A DNA stretch of 64,000 nt from Streptomyces fuscichromogenes (GCF_014645815.1 NZ_BMML01000030.1:49759-113758); one strand, 5' to 3'. Positions 1 to 8,683 are shown, numbered from the stretch's first letter. The notes: a model not told the origin generated them from the letters alone. A program made the numbers and translations.

Positions 1-111
1 GTCGGGCGCGTGCCTCAGATAGGTGCGCGGCACCTCGGGCGACTGCGTCGGCAGGTCGGCCGTCGCCGACCGGATCCGGCCCAGGATCTCCTCGCGGGCG
101 CCGGTGCTCAC
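1..111 (-). CDS. lutC: LutC, LUD-domain lactate utilisation protein (partial, N-terminus only)
   Basis: Only the first 37 codons lie in the window. The GTG start overlaps the lutB stop as GTGA, so translation is probably coupled. The visible residues begin MSTGAREEILGRIRSA, the usual N-terminal helix of LutC/YkgG proteins. LutC is the third, non-cluster subunit of the LutABC complex that oxidises L-lactate to pyruvate. The call rests mainly on operon order (lutA-lutB-lutC) because the LUD domain itself lies outside the window. Confidence 0.8.
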   Translation of the reverse strand, partial: MSTGAREEILGRIRSATADLPTQSPEVPRTYLRHAPD

Positions 112-1544
112 TTGGTGCCCCCGTCCGTGCGCTTCCACCAGGTCCGGAAGGACTCCTTGGGGATCTCGGGGACGTTGCGGGTGTCCGTCCAGCCGCGCAG
201 CGGGCCGGGCAACCGTTTCCTCGGCATCAGGGGACCCACCCTGCCCGCCGCGCGCACGGCGGCGTTCCACGCTGCCGGGTGCTCCATGACGGCGCCGACC
301 GCGTCCAACGCCGCTTTCTCCACCGGGTGTTTCACCTTCGCGTCGCCCTCGGCGACCTCATGCCGCAGTTTCAGCAGCACGTCCGTGAAGCGGATCCGCA
401 CCGGACAGACCTCGTTGCAGGCTCCGCAGAGCGAAGAGGCGTAGGGCAGCGAGGCGGTCTGAGGGTCGTCCGGTCCCTTGAGAAGCGGGTTGAGGATCGC
501 CCCGATGGGTCCTGGGTAGACCGAGCCGTAGGCGTGGCCGCCGGTGCGCTCGTAGACGGGACAGATGTTCATGCACGCGCCGCAGCGGATACAGCGCAGC
601 GCCTGCCGTCCGACCCGGTCGGCCAGCGCCCTGGTCCGGCCGTTGTCGACCAGCACCAGATGGAACCGCTGCGGCCCGTCGCCGGGGGTGACCCCGGTGA
701 AGGTGGTCGTGTAGGGGGCCATCCGTTCCCCCGTGGCGTTGCGAGCCAGCAACTGCAGGAAGACTTCCAGATCGCGCCAGGTCGGGACGGCCTTCTCCAG
801 CCCCACCACCGAGATCAGCGTGTCGGCGAGGGTGAGGCACATGCGGCCGTTGCCCTCCGACTCGACCACCACGACCGTCCCGGTCTCGGCCACCAGGAAG
901 TTGGCGCCGCTCACGGCGACCTTGGCCTTGAGGAACTTCTCGCGCAGGTGCAGCCGTGCGGCCTCGGCGAGTTGCGCGGGTTCGTCGGTCAACCCCTGCG
1001 GAGCCGGACGACCGTGGCGGCCCATCTCCCGGACGAAGACGTCCCGTATCTCGCCGCGGTTGCGGTGCAGCGCGGGCACCACCACATGCGAGGGCAGGTC
1101 GTCCCCCAGCTGCACGATGGCGGCGGCGAGATCGGTCTCCCGGGCACTGATCCCGGCTGCCTCCAGCGCGTTGTCGAGACCGATCTCCTCGGTGAGCATC
1201 GACTTGACCTTGACGATCTCCCGTTCGCCGGTGGCCCGCACCAGCTCTGTGACGATCCGGTTGGCCTCCGCCGCGTCGCGCGCCCAGTGCACGGTGCCGC
1301 CCGCGGCGGTGACCTGTTCCTCGGCCTGGAGCAGGTAGCGGTCCAGGTGTGCCAGGACCTCGTCCTTGAGCGCCGCCGCCGAGTCCCGCAGGTCCTCCCA
1401 GTCCGGCCGCTCGGTGACCAGTTTCGCCCGCTTGCCGCGTATGGTCCCGGTGGCGCGGGTGACGTTGGAGCGCAGTTGCATGTCCTGGGTGGCGGCGGCA
1501 GCAGCTCGGGGAAAGGCGGGCCAGCCGACGAAGGTGCGGCTCAT
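108..1544 (-). CDS. lutB: LutB, iron-sulfur L-lactate dehydrogenase subunit
   Basis: A 478-aa protein with an N-terminal LUD-type domain (about residues 70-300) and a C-terminal ferredoxin-like part carrying two cluster motifs, CIRCGACMNICP and CGACNEVCP, each followed by a conserved proline. This is the LutB/YkgF layout and length. With LutA and LutC it oxidises L-lactate to pyruvate in the cytoplasm. The ATG overlaps the lutA stop by 4 nt (ATGA). A longer open frame runs upstream across lutA, but the start at 1544 is the one that fits family length and coupling. The role fits the neighbouring deoxysugar operon, whose expected end products are pyruvate and L-lactate. Confidence 0.93.
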   Translation of the reverse strand: MSRTFVGWPAFPRAAAAATQDMQLRSNVTRATGTIRGKRAKLVTERPDWEDLRDSAAALKDEVLAHLDRYLLQAEEQVTAAGGTVHWARDAAEANRIVTELVRATGEREIVKVKSMLTEEIGLDNALEAAGISARETDLAAAIVQLGDDLPSHVVVPALHRNRGEIRDVFVREMGRHGRPAPQGLTDEPAQLAEAARLHLREKFLKAKVAVSGANFLVAETGTVVVVESEGNGRMCLTLADTLISVVGLEKAVPTWRDLEVFLQLLARNATGERMAPYTTTFTGVTPGDGPQRFHLVLVDNGRTRALADRVGRQALRCIRCGACMNICPVYERTGGHAYGSVYPGPIGAILNPLLKGPDDPQTASLPYASSLCGACNEVCPVRIRFTDVLLKLRHEVAEGDAKVKHPVEKAALDAVGAVMEHPAAWNAAVRAAGRVGPLMPRKRLPGPLRGWTDTRNVPEIPKESFRTWWKRTDGGTK

Positions 1545-2320
1545 CGGGCCACCGCGCCCGCCGCCAGAGGGAGTTCCGGCACCGGACCGTCCTCCCAGGT
1601 CCGGGCCAGGATCTCCACGAGGTGCATGGTGTGCACCGGATGCCCGTCCCGGTCGAGCCGGCCCCCGATGTTCATCAGGCACGAGTTGTCCACGGCGGCC
1701 AGCACGCTTGCTCCGGTCTCCACCACATGGCGGGCCTTGTCGGCACACATCGCCCCGGAGACGGCGGCGTTCTTCACCGAGAAGGTGCCGCCGAAGCCGC
1801 AGCACTCCTGCTGTGCGGGCAGTTCGGCGAGATCGATGCCCGCGACCGCGCACAGCAGCCGGTAGGGCCGGTGACCGACGGGTGCGGCGCGCAGGCTGTG
1901 GCAGGTCGGATGGTAGGTCACCCGGTGCGGGAAATAGGCGCCGACGTCCTCGGCACCCAGCACATCGGTCAGATACGTCGTCAACTCGTGGACCCGTGGC
2001 ACGAGTTCGCGCACCGCTCGGACGAGGCCCATGTCGCCGGCCGCCTCGGCGGCGGTGGCGTAGGCCTCGGCGGGCATTCCGCCGCAGGACGCGGACGGGA
2101 TCACGATCGCCTCGTAGTCGGCGAAGACGTCGACGAAGCGCCGGGCAAGCCGGAGCGTCTCGGAGCGGTAGCCGGTGTTCCAGTGCATCTGCCCGCAACA
2201 GCTCTGCGCGGACGGGAAGTCCACATCCACTCCCAGACGGCGGAGGAGCGTGACTGCGGCCTGGCCGGAACGAGGAAAGAGCGCGTCGTTCAGGCAGGTC
2301 ACGAAGAGGGCGACGTTCAC
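1541..2320 (-). CDS. lutA: LutA, CCG-domain Fe-S oxidoreductase of lactate utilisation
   Basis: A 259-aa protein with two cysteine-rich CCG modules (CCG at about residues 41-43 and 173-175, the second as ECCGFGG), as in LutA/YkgE and the heterodisulfide-reductase-like subunits of lactate oxidation. The GTG start is preceded by AAAGGCG at suitable spacing. It is the first gene of lutABC and lies divergent from a GntR/FCD regulator. The intergenic region holds a seven-copy 12-bp repeat array that is the likely operator. Confidence 0.92.
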   Translation of the reverse strand: MNVALFVTCLNDALFPRSGQAAVTLLRRLGVDVDFPSAQSCCGQMHWNTGYRSETLRLARRFVDVFADYEAIVIPSASCGGMPAEAYATAAEAAGDMGLVRAVRELVPRVHELTTYLTDVLGAEDVGAYFPHRVTYHPTCHSLRAAPVGHRPYRLLCAVAGIDLAELPAQQECCGFGGTFSVKNAAVSGAMCADKARHVVETGASVLAAVDNSCLMNIGGRLDRDGHPVHTMHLVEILARTWEDGPVPELPLAAGAVAR

Positions 2321-2355
2321 CGGTTCGCCTTTCGGTGTGCGAGAAATGCCGACTC

Positions 2356-2439
2356 ATGAAAGCATGCATACAAAGATAGATGCAAGTATAGATGCAAACT
2401 TAGATGCAAGCAGCGATACAAGCTTGGATGCAGAGAGTC
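2356..2439. promoter_or_regulatory. Seven tandem 12-bp repeats, putative GntR operator array
   Basis: Seven consecutive 12-bp units fill the lutA/GntR divergent intergenic region. They start at 2356, 2368, 2380, 2392, 2404, 2416 and 2428, with core ATGCAA or ATACAA and a frequent TAG ending. The stretch is visibly AT-richer than its surroundings. It lies 36 bp upstream of the lutA start and ends 23 bp before the regulator start, so bound protein could control both directions. That GntR binds here is inferred from position only. Confidence 0.65.
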
Positions 2440-2462
2440 CTCGTGCAGGCCAGAATGGGTGT

Positions 2463-3149
2463 ATGCCGAAGCCTCAGCCTGCCGCCGACCTCGTCTACAC
2501 CCGTCTGCGCGATCGCCTTCTCGACGGTGACCTCTCCGGTGGCGAACTGCTCTCGGAAGGCGTGGTCGCTGCGGAGCTGGGCGTTTCCCGCACCCCCGTT
2601 CGCGAGGCCTTTCTGCGCCTGGAGGCCCAGGGTTTCCTGCGGCTCTACCCCAAGCGCGGTGCGATGGTCGTCCCGGTCACCCCCGGTGAGGCCCTGGCAG
2701 TGCTGCAGGCCCGCCTGCTGATGGAACTGTTCGCCCTGGACTCCGTGGCCGCCGGCCCTGCGGACGTCGTCCGCGCCACCGGCACCGAGCTGCTGGCCCT
2801 GGCCAACCGCGAAGCCGACGCGGACGGGGGCCCCTCATCCCGCCAGGCCCTGGAGACCGCACGCGATTTCCATGCCTGCCTGATGCGAGCCGGGGGCAAC
2901 GCGGTCCTCGCCGCCTCCCACGCGGCCCTGTGGGACCAGCAGATCCGCGTCAGCGCCGCCTCGACGACGCGGCCCACGCACGTCATGGAGGACGTCGAGG
3001 AACACAGCGCGCTGGCACGCGCCCTGGCCGACGGTGACCCCACGAGCGCTCGCGAGTCGCTGATCGGCCACATCGCCGCCGTGGCCCGGCGCATCGGTCT
3101 GGCGAACGGGCCGAGCCTGCCCGGCACAGGAGGCCACGGCCGGCGATGA
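2463..3149 (+). CDS. GntR/FCD-family transcriptional regulator, likely of lutABC
   Basis: A 228-aa protein with an N-terminal winged helix (residues about 8-75, VVAAELGVSRTPVREAFLRLEAQG is the GntR recognition region, seen here as LGVSRTPVREAF) followed by an all-helical FCD ligand domain. FCD regulators near lutABC or lldD commonly sense lactate. The ATG at 2463 begins MPKPQPAADLVYTRLRD, the normal family N-terminus. The frame stays open upstream to 2175 only because the 12-bp repeats keep frame. A perfect hairpin at 3218-3255 follows the gene. Confidence 0.88.
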   Translation: MPKPQPAADLVYTRLRDRLLDGDLSGGELLSEGVVAAELGVSRTPVREAFLRLEAQGFLRLYPKRGAMVVPVTPGEALAVLQARLLMELFALDSVAAGPADVVRATGTELLALANREADADGGPSSRQALETARDFHACLMRAGGNAVLAASHAALWDQQIRVSAASTTRPTHVMEDVEEHSALARALADGDPTSARESLIGHIAAVARRIGLANGPSLPGTGGHGRR

Positions 3150-3217
3150 CTGCCGCGGAGCGGGTACTACGAGCGGAGCGCCCATGTCCCCGGGGCACGG
3201 GTAGAAGACACGGCGGT

Positions 3218-3255
3218 GTCCCGCGTCGCGGTGATGCCGCACCGCGACGCGGGAC
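3218..3255. terminator. Bidirectional hairpin terminator
   Basis: A perfect 16-bp GC-rich stem (3218-3233 pairs with 3240-3255) with a 6-nt loop. It sits between the convergent GntR gene and the beta-helix gene, so it can stop transcription from both sides. There is no U-run, as is usual in Streptomyces. Confidence 0.75.
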
Positions 3256-3293
3256 CGCTCGCTGGATCAAGGACGATCGCTCCGGTCGGCCCG

Positions 3294-6200
3294 TCAGTTC
3301 ACGGAGAACTGACTGAAGTTCGCCGTGCCGGGGCTTCCGCCGTGGGCCGTGAAGAACACGCCGGCGTCCTCGCTGCTGTTCGCTCCGGTCAGCGTTGCCG
3401 TGCCGACGGTGGTCCAGGTGGTGCCGTTGGCCGAATAGGATCCGGTGACCGAGGTGCCGCTGCGGACCAGGCGGAGCCAGACGGGGGCGATGGCGGCGCT
3501 TCCGGTCTTGGTGGTGTTGGTGTCGAGGTAGCCGTCACTGTCGGAGTCCCACTGCAGGGAGACCCCCTTCCCGGGGGTGGCGGCGAGGACGACATAACCG
3601 GTGGACGAGGCGGTGCCGGTGATGTCGTTGCGCAGCATCAGGCCGGCCTTGCCCCAGTCGTTGGTCTTGTCCTGGCTGTCGACGTGCACGATCACGGTCG
3701 ACGACGTTCCCGCCGCGCCTGGCTGGTAGGCCGACGAGTAGTCGTCGTCGCGGGTCGTTCCCGCGGCCCACGTGTCGATGCCCGCGTTGGTAAGGGACGT
3801 CACCCCCTGCGTCTGGCCCACGGCGGCCGGGACGGAACTGTAGGCCTTGAAGGGGGTGGTGACGATCCGCAGGTTGCTGAAGGCCGCGCTGCCGACGGTG
3901 GTGCCGTGGGCCGTGTGGATGAGGCCGGCGTCCTGCGTGGCGGCCATGGACGGGAGCGTGACGGCCGAGCCGATCTGCGTGAAGGTGGCGCCGTCGGTGG
4001 AGTAGAAGGCGGACACCTGGGTGGCGGTGCGGGTGAGTCGTACCCAGACCGGCGCCTTGACCGTGGAGGCCGTGCATGTCATCTGGTCGAGGTAGCCGTC
4101 GGCGGTCGAGTCCCACTGGAAGCAGACGCCGTGGCCGGGGGTCGCCACCGCTACGGCGTAGCCCGGGGAGGAACCGCTGCCGGTGAGACTGTTGCGCAGG
4201 ACGACACCGGCCTTGGCCCAGCCGTTGGAGCTGTCCACGTTGTCCACCCGGGTGGTCACCGAGGTGCCGTCGACGGCGGCGCCCGGCAGGTAGACGGTTC
4301 CGTAGGCGTCGTCGTGCTGTCCGCCGGCGCCCCAGATGTCGGCTCCCGCGTCGGTGATGGTGAAGCGGCCGCCACTCTGGCCGGTGAAGGCAGGGGTGGA
4401 GGAATAGGCACTGTAGGGGGCGGTGACCGGGTCGGTGGTCAGGGGACGGTAGAGGGGCTGGATGCCGGCGTTGTCCATCACTGTCCGGGCGCCGGACGGC
4501 CAGTTGCCGTCGGCGACGACGACGGTGCCGCTCACGACGTTCCCGCGACTGCCGTTGGTGATGTTGGTGGAGTTGTTGCTCGTCCAGTTGTCCGTGAGGG
4601 TCAGGGCGCCGGTGTTGTTGGTGGAGCTGCCGTTCTGGTTGGCCCAGCGGCCGGTGTCCCGGAAGACGTTGTTGGTGTCCGTGAAGTTCCGGGATCCTTC
4701 ATCGTGGTAGAAGCCCATGTAGTTGTTGTTCGTGTGGCAGTAGTTGCGCTCGAAGGTGCTGCCGGGCGACGCCGACAGGGTGTACATGCAACCGCCGTCG
4801 TTCATCTGCTGCATGATGTCGTGGATGTAGTTGTCCGTGACGTGGTTGTTCGCGGCCGTGGTCGCAGTGGTGTAGACCGGTTGGTAGTTGTACAGGCCGC
4901 GGTTGACGTAGTCCTGACTGCCACCCGGGTCGTTGGTGCCCCAGCCGTAGCCGATGGTCATGCCGGAGTAGGGCAGGTTGTACACCTCGTTGTGCGACAC
5001 GGTGGCGCCGTTCACATAGGTGAGCAGGATGGACGACATGTCCCGATAGTCCAGTGCCACGTCGTGGATGAGGTTGTTGCTCACGGTGATGTTCTGGTTG
5101 GTCATCCGGCTGTCGCTGGGGTGGTGCGCGTCCGCCTGGAGCCCTCCGACGACGATGCCACCGCCCGCGTCCTGGGTGAAGACGTTTCCGGTGGCGGTGA
5201 CGGTGTCGGCGCCGAGTCCCACGCCGGTCGCGTGCGCGTTGGCGTCGTTGCCGATTCCGAGGCCGACCTGCCCGAGCTGGGTGAACCGGTTGCCGGTGAA
5301 GGTGATGTGGTCGGCGGCCGAGACCTGCACGGCCGCCGGCATCTGGTCCCAGTGGGGGCGGGTCGCCTCGAAGAGCGGGCAGCCGCTCTGGCATGAGGTC
5401 AACGCGTCCGACGGGCGGTCCCAGGTGCCTCTGAGGTAGGCGCCGGTCTGCTGGCTGGCGTAGCCGTCGGTGCCGGGCCGCAGCCAGCTGGTGCCCGAGA
5501 ACTGCAGCCCGGAGAAGGTGATGTGGGTGGCGGGAGAGCCATAGCTTCCCCCGACGTCGAGGAGTGACTGCAGCTCTGGCACCTCGACGTCGGCGGTGCT
5601 CATGTCCTGCCCCGGGAGCGGCTTGTAGTAGAGGGTCCCGGTGCCCGTGTCGAGGTACCACTCGCCGGCTGTGTCGAGGAGTTCGTAGGCGTTCTCGATG
5701 TACAGCGGGCCCGCCCGGAAGGGGCTCGTCAGGGTGTCGTAGCCGAAGGTGTTGTCGTCCCAGGACGGCTGGCTCATGGTGATGGTGCCGTTGCTGATGC
5801 CGGACACCGGGGCGTAGCGGTCGGTGAAGGACCCGATGCCGTGGATCTCGGTCCGGCCCGGGTTCGCGAGGCTGTTGAGGTAGCTCAGCGCGCTGCTGGT
5901 GAACGTGTAACCGCTGGTGGTCGCGGTCAGGTCGGAGCGGTTGAGCGAGGCGCGGGCCCTCGTCGCCTGCATGCCGTTGACGTACAGCTGCCGGGTGTCG
6001 AAGCCGGTGCCGACACTGGCCTGCCAGATGTTCTTGGCGGAGTCGTGGAGGGTCCAGCCGGTGGCCTGCTGCGCACCGGTGATCACGGGATGGGCGCCCA
6101 GCGCGGCTTTCCAGGTCACCGTGTAGCCACCGGTGCCGGAGTCGGCCGAGGTGAAGGTCAGCGGTGCGGAGAGCCGGTAGGTGCCGTCGGCGAGCTCGAC

Positions 6201-6449
6201 GGTGATGTCGCTCGTCATCGAGTTGTTGATGGCCCGGACGTTGGTCTTGGCCTGGGTGAGGGAGCAGGGCTGGCCGGCGGAGCAGGCGGTACCGGTGCCG
6301 TTCGGAGCCACGTAGAGCGTCGTGGTGGCGGCGAAGGCGGGCATGGCCTGGGCGAGGACGGCCCCGGCCGATGCGGTGAGCAGCGCGAGTGCGGCCAGAC
6401 ATGGTCTGAGCCGGTCACGCAGCGCGGGACGGAGGCGGGTTGGGCGCAT
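3294..6449 (-). CDS. Secreted right-handed beta-helix glycosidase, GH141-like
   Basis: A 1051-aa exported protein. A long Arg-rich n-region and hydrophobic core (residues about 18-40) end near PAFAATTT, a Sec-type signal. After it come LYVAPNGTG, ADGTYRLSAPLTF and RQLYVNGMQATRARA, a pattern I associate with GH141 beta-helix enzymes (alpha-L-fucosidase and xylanase activities). Many short repeats follow, as in parallel beta-helices (about residues 280-650). The C-terminus holds two similar modules of about 180 residues, each with ITDAG or LTNAG, DIW or DTW, DDAYG or DDDYS, and GVVLRN or GLMLRN, probably carbohydrate-binding sandwiches. GGAAGG precedes the ATG. Its promoter matches that of the deoxysugar operon. 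The family call is from memory; specificity is inferred. Confidence 0.72.
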   Translation of the reverse strand: MRPTRLRPALRDRLRPCLAALALLTASAGAVLAQAMPAFAATTTLYVAPNGTGTACSAGQPCSLTQAKTNVRAINNSMTSDITVELADGTYRLSAPLTFTSADSGTGGYTVTWKAALGAHPVITGAQQATGWTLHDSAKNIWQASVGTGFDTRQLYVNGMQATRARASLNRSDLTATTSGYTFTSSALSYLNSLANPGRTEIHGIGSFTDRYAPVSGISNGTITMSQPSWDDNTFGYDTLTSPFRAGPLYIENAYELLDTAGEWYLDTGTGTLYYKPLPGQDMSTADVEVPELQSLLDVGGSYGSPATHITFSGLQFSGTSWLRPGTDGYASQQTGAYLRGTWDRPSDALTSCQSGCPLFEATRPHWDQMPAAVQVSAADHITFTGNRFTQLGQVGLGIGNDANAHATGVGLGADTVTATGNVFTQDAGGGIVVGGLQADAHHPSDSRMTNQNITVSNNLIHDVALDYRDMSSILLTYVNGATVSHNEVYNLPYSGMTIGYGWGTNDPGGSQDYVNRGLYNYQPVYTTATTAANNHVTDNYIHDIMQQMNDGGCMYTLSASPGSTFERNYCHTNNNYMGFYHDEGSRNFTDTNNVFRDTGRWANQNGSSTNNTGALTLTDNWTSNNSTNITNGSRGNVVSGTVVVADGNWPSGARTVMDNAGIQPLYRPLTTDPVTAPYSAYSSTPAFTGQSGGRFTITDAGADIWGAGGQHDDAYGTVYLPGAAVDGTSVTTRVDNVDSSNGWAKAGVVLRNSLTGSGSSPGYAVAVATPGHGVCFQWDSTADGYLDQMTCTASTVKAPVWVRLTRTATQVSAFYSTDGATFTQIGSAVTLPSMAATQDAGLIHTAHGTTVGSAAFSNLRIVTTPFKAYSSVPAAVGQTQGVTSLTNAGIDTWAAGTTRDDDYSSAYQPGAAGTSSTVIVHVDSQDKTNDWGKAGLMLRNDITGTASSTGYVVLAATPGKGVSLQWDSDSDGYLDTNTTKTGSAAIAPVWLRLVRSGTSVTGSYSANGTTWTTVGTATLTGANSSEDAGVFFTAHGGSPGTANFSQFSVN

Positions 6450-6539
6450 CTGGCACCTTCCGGTTGTGCAAGGGAGTCACACGCGGGGCGCCCCGGTCAT
6501 GGGGTGACAGCCCGGCGGTGATTTCGGAGGTGATACGGC

Positions 6540-6574
6540 GACGTAACGTTAGTCGTCATACGTATGTCGTCAAG
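6540..6574 (-). promoter_or_regulatory. Promoter plus GntR operator of the beta-helix gene
   Basis: Read on the minus strand: -35 TTGACG (6568-6573), a 16-bp spacer containing the perfect palindrome CATACGTATG, and -10 TAACGT (6546-6551), about 90 nt upstream of the gene. About 30 of 35 positions match the block at 7492-7526 in front of the catabolic operon, which implies one shared regulator. Confidence 0.7.
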
Positions 6575-6676
6575 ATGTGCGACAGAAATAGGTCCGTGCC
6601 CGAAAAGGAACCCGCCCCCGGCCTGACGGCTCGGGGGCGGGTTGAGGTCGAGTGCGCCCGGAAGGTCGAGTGCAGC

Positions 6677-7441
6677 TCAGGGGGTAGCACCTGGCTGCGG
6701 TGCGCGGCGGCGGCGCCACGCGGCCTCGATATGCGCCGTCATGGCGTCCGCGGCACCTTGCGGATCGCGCGCCAGGAGCCGCTCGGCCACCTGGCGGTGT
6801 TCGGCGTTGGCCTGCTCACAGGCGTGAACGTCGGGAGTGCCGGTGTACAGGAACGTGCCGCGCGCCTGCGTGTGGACGGTCCGGATGATGGAGCGGCCCA
6901 GCCTGTTCCGGGACGCCTGCATGATCCGGTCGTGGAAGGACACGTCGGTCTCGACGAAGCGGGCAGGAGTGGCAATCTCCTCGTCCAGTTGGCCGAGCAG
7001 CCGCTGTACGGCCCGGAGGTCGTCGTCGGTGGCGAGTTCGGCGGCCTGGGCCGCCATCTGGGCCTCCAACGCCGAACGCACGCCGACGAGTTGGTCGAGT
7101 ACGACGAGTTCGTCGTCGTGCCGGACCGTGGCGGCCAGGACGACGGGATCCAGAAGATTCCACTCCTCGGACTGAGTGACGGTGGTACCCGAGCCCTGCC
7201 GGGCCCGTACCAGCCCCTTGCCCTCCAGCGACTTGACGGCCTCGCGGATGGTGATGCGACTGACGCCGAACGTCTCGCACAGTTCGGGTTCGACCGGCAG
7301 AGCGGAGCCCGGCGGGAGGGTGCCCGACACGATGGCGTCGGTGAGGGACTCCACGACGGCGTGAGCCAGCCGGGCAGGACGCTTGGGCCAGGGTTTGAGC
7401 ATCGGTGGATCCCCGACGCCACTTCTGCCGCTCTTCGCCAT
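6677..7441 (-). CDS. GntR/FCD (FadR-type) regulator of the deoxysugar locus
   Basis: A 254-aa regulator with an N-terminal winged helix (about residues 25-95; recognition segment FGVSRITIREAVKSLEGKG, wing RQGSGTTV) and a C-terminal FCD domain with conserved Asp/His metal-ligand positions (SFHDRIM, EHRQVAERL). FadR-type FCD proteins usually bind sugar acids or their dehydrated forms, which fits the adjacent sugar-acid dehydratase. It is divergent from that operon. The promoter block at 7492-7526 lies 50 bp from its start, so autoregulation is plausible. GGGGG precedes the ATG. Confidence 0.88.
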   Translation of the reverse strand: MAKSGRSGVGDPPMLKPWPKRPARLAHAVVESLTDAIVSGTLPPGSALPVEPELCETFGVSRITIREAVKSLEGKGLVRARQGSGTTVTQSEEWNLLDPVVLAATVRHDDELVVLDQLVGVRSALEAQMAAQAAELATDDDLRAVQRLLGQLDEEIATPARFVETDVSFHDRIMQASRNRLGRSIIRTVHTQARGTFLYTGTPDVHACEQANAEHRQVAERLLARDPQGAADAMTAHIEAAWRRRRAPQPGATP

Positions 7442-7491
7442 GTGACCCCCTTACTGGTGTGGACGACGGCCGAGTCTACTGCGCCGGAAGC

Positions 7492-7526
7492 CTTGACAGC
7501 ATTCGTATGACGACTTACGTTACACG
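7492..7526 (+). promoter_or_regulatory. Promoter plus GntR operator of the deoxysugar operon
   Basis: -35 TTGACA (7493-7498), 16-bp spacer, -10 TTACGT (7515-7520). The spacer and -10 overlap the imperfect dyad GTATGACGACTTAC (7505-7518). The block is nearly identical to the one at 6540-6574. The transcript would begin about 40 nt before the dehydratase start. Confidence 0.72.
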
Positions 7527-7567
7527 AAAATTTCGCAGCAGCAGCTGCCGTCGCAAGGGGCAACACC

Positions 7568-8683
7568 GTGCGCATTGTCGATGTGGAGAGCTATCCGGTC
7601 CGGGTTCCAGGAGCCAGTCCGCCGTTCGTCTGGCGTGACGGGCTGCTGGGCAGCCCGCCGGACGGCGAGGCCGCAGTGCTGCGCATCGTCACCGACGAAG
7701 GGAACGAGGGGGTGGCGATGGCGCCCCGCCGGGGCAGCGCAGTCATCCTCGCGGACCTGCTGGACCGCTTCCTGCGCAAGGAGCTCGTGGGCCAGGACCC
7801 ACTGCAGAGGGAATGGCTCTGGCACCGCATGTGGGAACTGGACCGCACCGAGGAGCTGCCGCTCTACCTGCTCGGTCTCGTCGACATCGCGCTGTGGGAT
7901 CTGGCCGGCAGACTTTCCGACCGGCCGACCTGGCAGGTGCTGGGCGGTTTCCGCACCGCGATACCCGCCTACGCCTCCACCGTCACCTACTCCTCGACGG
8001 AGGAGTACCTGGACATCGCCGACCAGGCCCTGGAACTCGGGTACCCCGCCATCAAGCTCCACGCGTGGGGCGACGCACGCCGCGACGCCCGGCTGTCGGT
8101 GGCCCTCCGGGAACACGTGGGAGATGCCGTCCCCCTGATGTTCGACGCGTCCGCCGGATTCGACCTCCCCGACGCGATCCACCTCGGGCACGCCCTGTCC
8201 GACGCCGGTTACCTCTGGTACGAGGAGCCGATCCGGGAGTTCAGCATCACCGCGTACAAGCGCCTCGCCGACGCGGTGGCAGTGCCCCTCCTGGTCGCCG
8301 AGACCTCCGACGGGGCCCACATGAACTCCGCCGACTTCATCCAGGCCGGCGCCGCCACCTTCGGCGTCCGCGCCTCCACCCAGCTGCGCGGCGGCTTCAC
8401 CGGCGCCATGCGCACCGCCCACCTCGCGGACGCCTACCGGCTGCGCGCGGAGGTGCACGGGCCGGAGATCCCCAACCGGCACCTGTGCATGGCCATCTCG
8501 AACACCACGTACTACGAGTCCCTGGTCATGGGCAATCCCATCAGCCGCGAGAGCGGCATCGACGCCCACGGACTCGTCCACGCCCCCACCGGGCCGGGCG
8601 TGGCCCTGCCCGCGGGCCTGGACTACCCTCCCATCCTCCAGCGGTTTGTCGACAAGGAGACCTTTACACCGCCGAAGGCCTGA
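7568..8683 (+). CDS. Enolase-superfamily acid-sugar dehydratase (probable L-fuconate dehydratase)
   Basis: A 371-aa member of the mandelate racemase group. Visible active-site elements are the lysine motif KLH (K163, H165), metal ligands D193, E219/E220 and E245 (FDASAG, YEEP, AETSDG), and a late general-base candidate H297 (AEVHGPE). It would dehydrate an aldonate such as L-fuconate to the 2-keto-3-deoxy acid. The GTG start has AAGGGG upstream and is the first gene after the operator. It is shorter than the well-known Xanthomonas FucD (about 430 aa) and uses KxH rather than KxK, so exact substrate is open; L-rhamnonate is an alternative. Confidence 0.8.
   Translation: MRIVDVESYPVRVPGASPPFVWRDGLLGSPPDGEAAVLRIVTDEGNEGVAMAPRRGSAVILADLLDRFLRKELVGQDPLQREWLWHRMWELDRTEELPLYLLGLVDIALWDLAGRLSDRPTWQVLGGFRTAIPAYASTVTYSSTEEYLDIADQALELGYPAIKLHAWGDARRDARLSVALREHVGDAVPLMFDASAGFDLPDAIHLGHALSDAGYLWYEEPIREFSITAYKRLADAVAVPLLVAETSDGAHMNSADFIQAGAATFGVRASTQLRGGFTGAMRTAHLADAYRLRAEVHGPEIPNRHLCMAISNTTYYESLVMGNPISRESGIDAHGLVHAPTGPGVALPAGLDYPPILQRFVDKETFTPPKA

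Noticed and set aside
2356..2439. Possible small CRISPR-like array
   Set aside because: The units are contiguous 12-mers without spacers, and no cas gene is near.
2175..2462. N-terminal extension of the first GntR regulator with xIDA/xLDA repeats
   Set aside because: The extension comes from a 12-bp repeat array that keeps frame and runs back into lutA. The family start lies at 2463.
3216..5396. A 726-codon plus-strand frame opposite the beta-helix gene
   Set aside because: Its Gly/Val/Asp-rich composition follows antisense codon bias, it matches no domain, and it would overlap a strong terminator and a convincing secreted enzyme.
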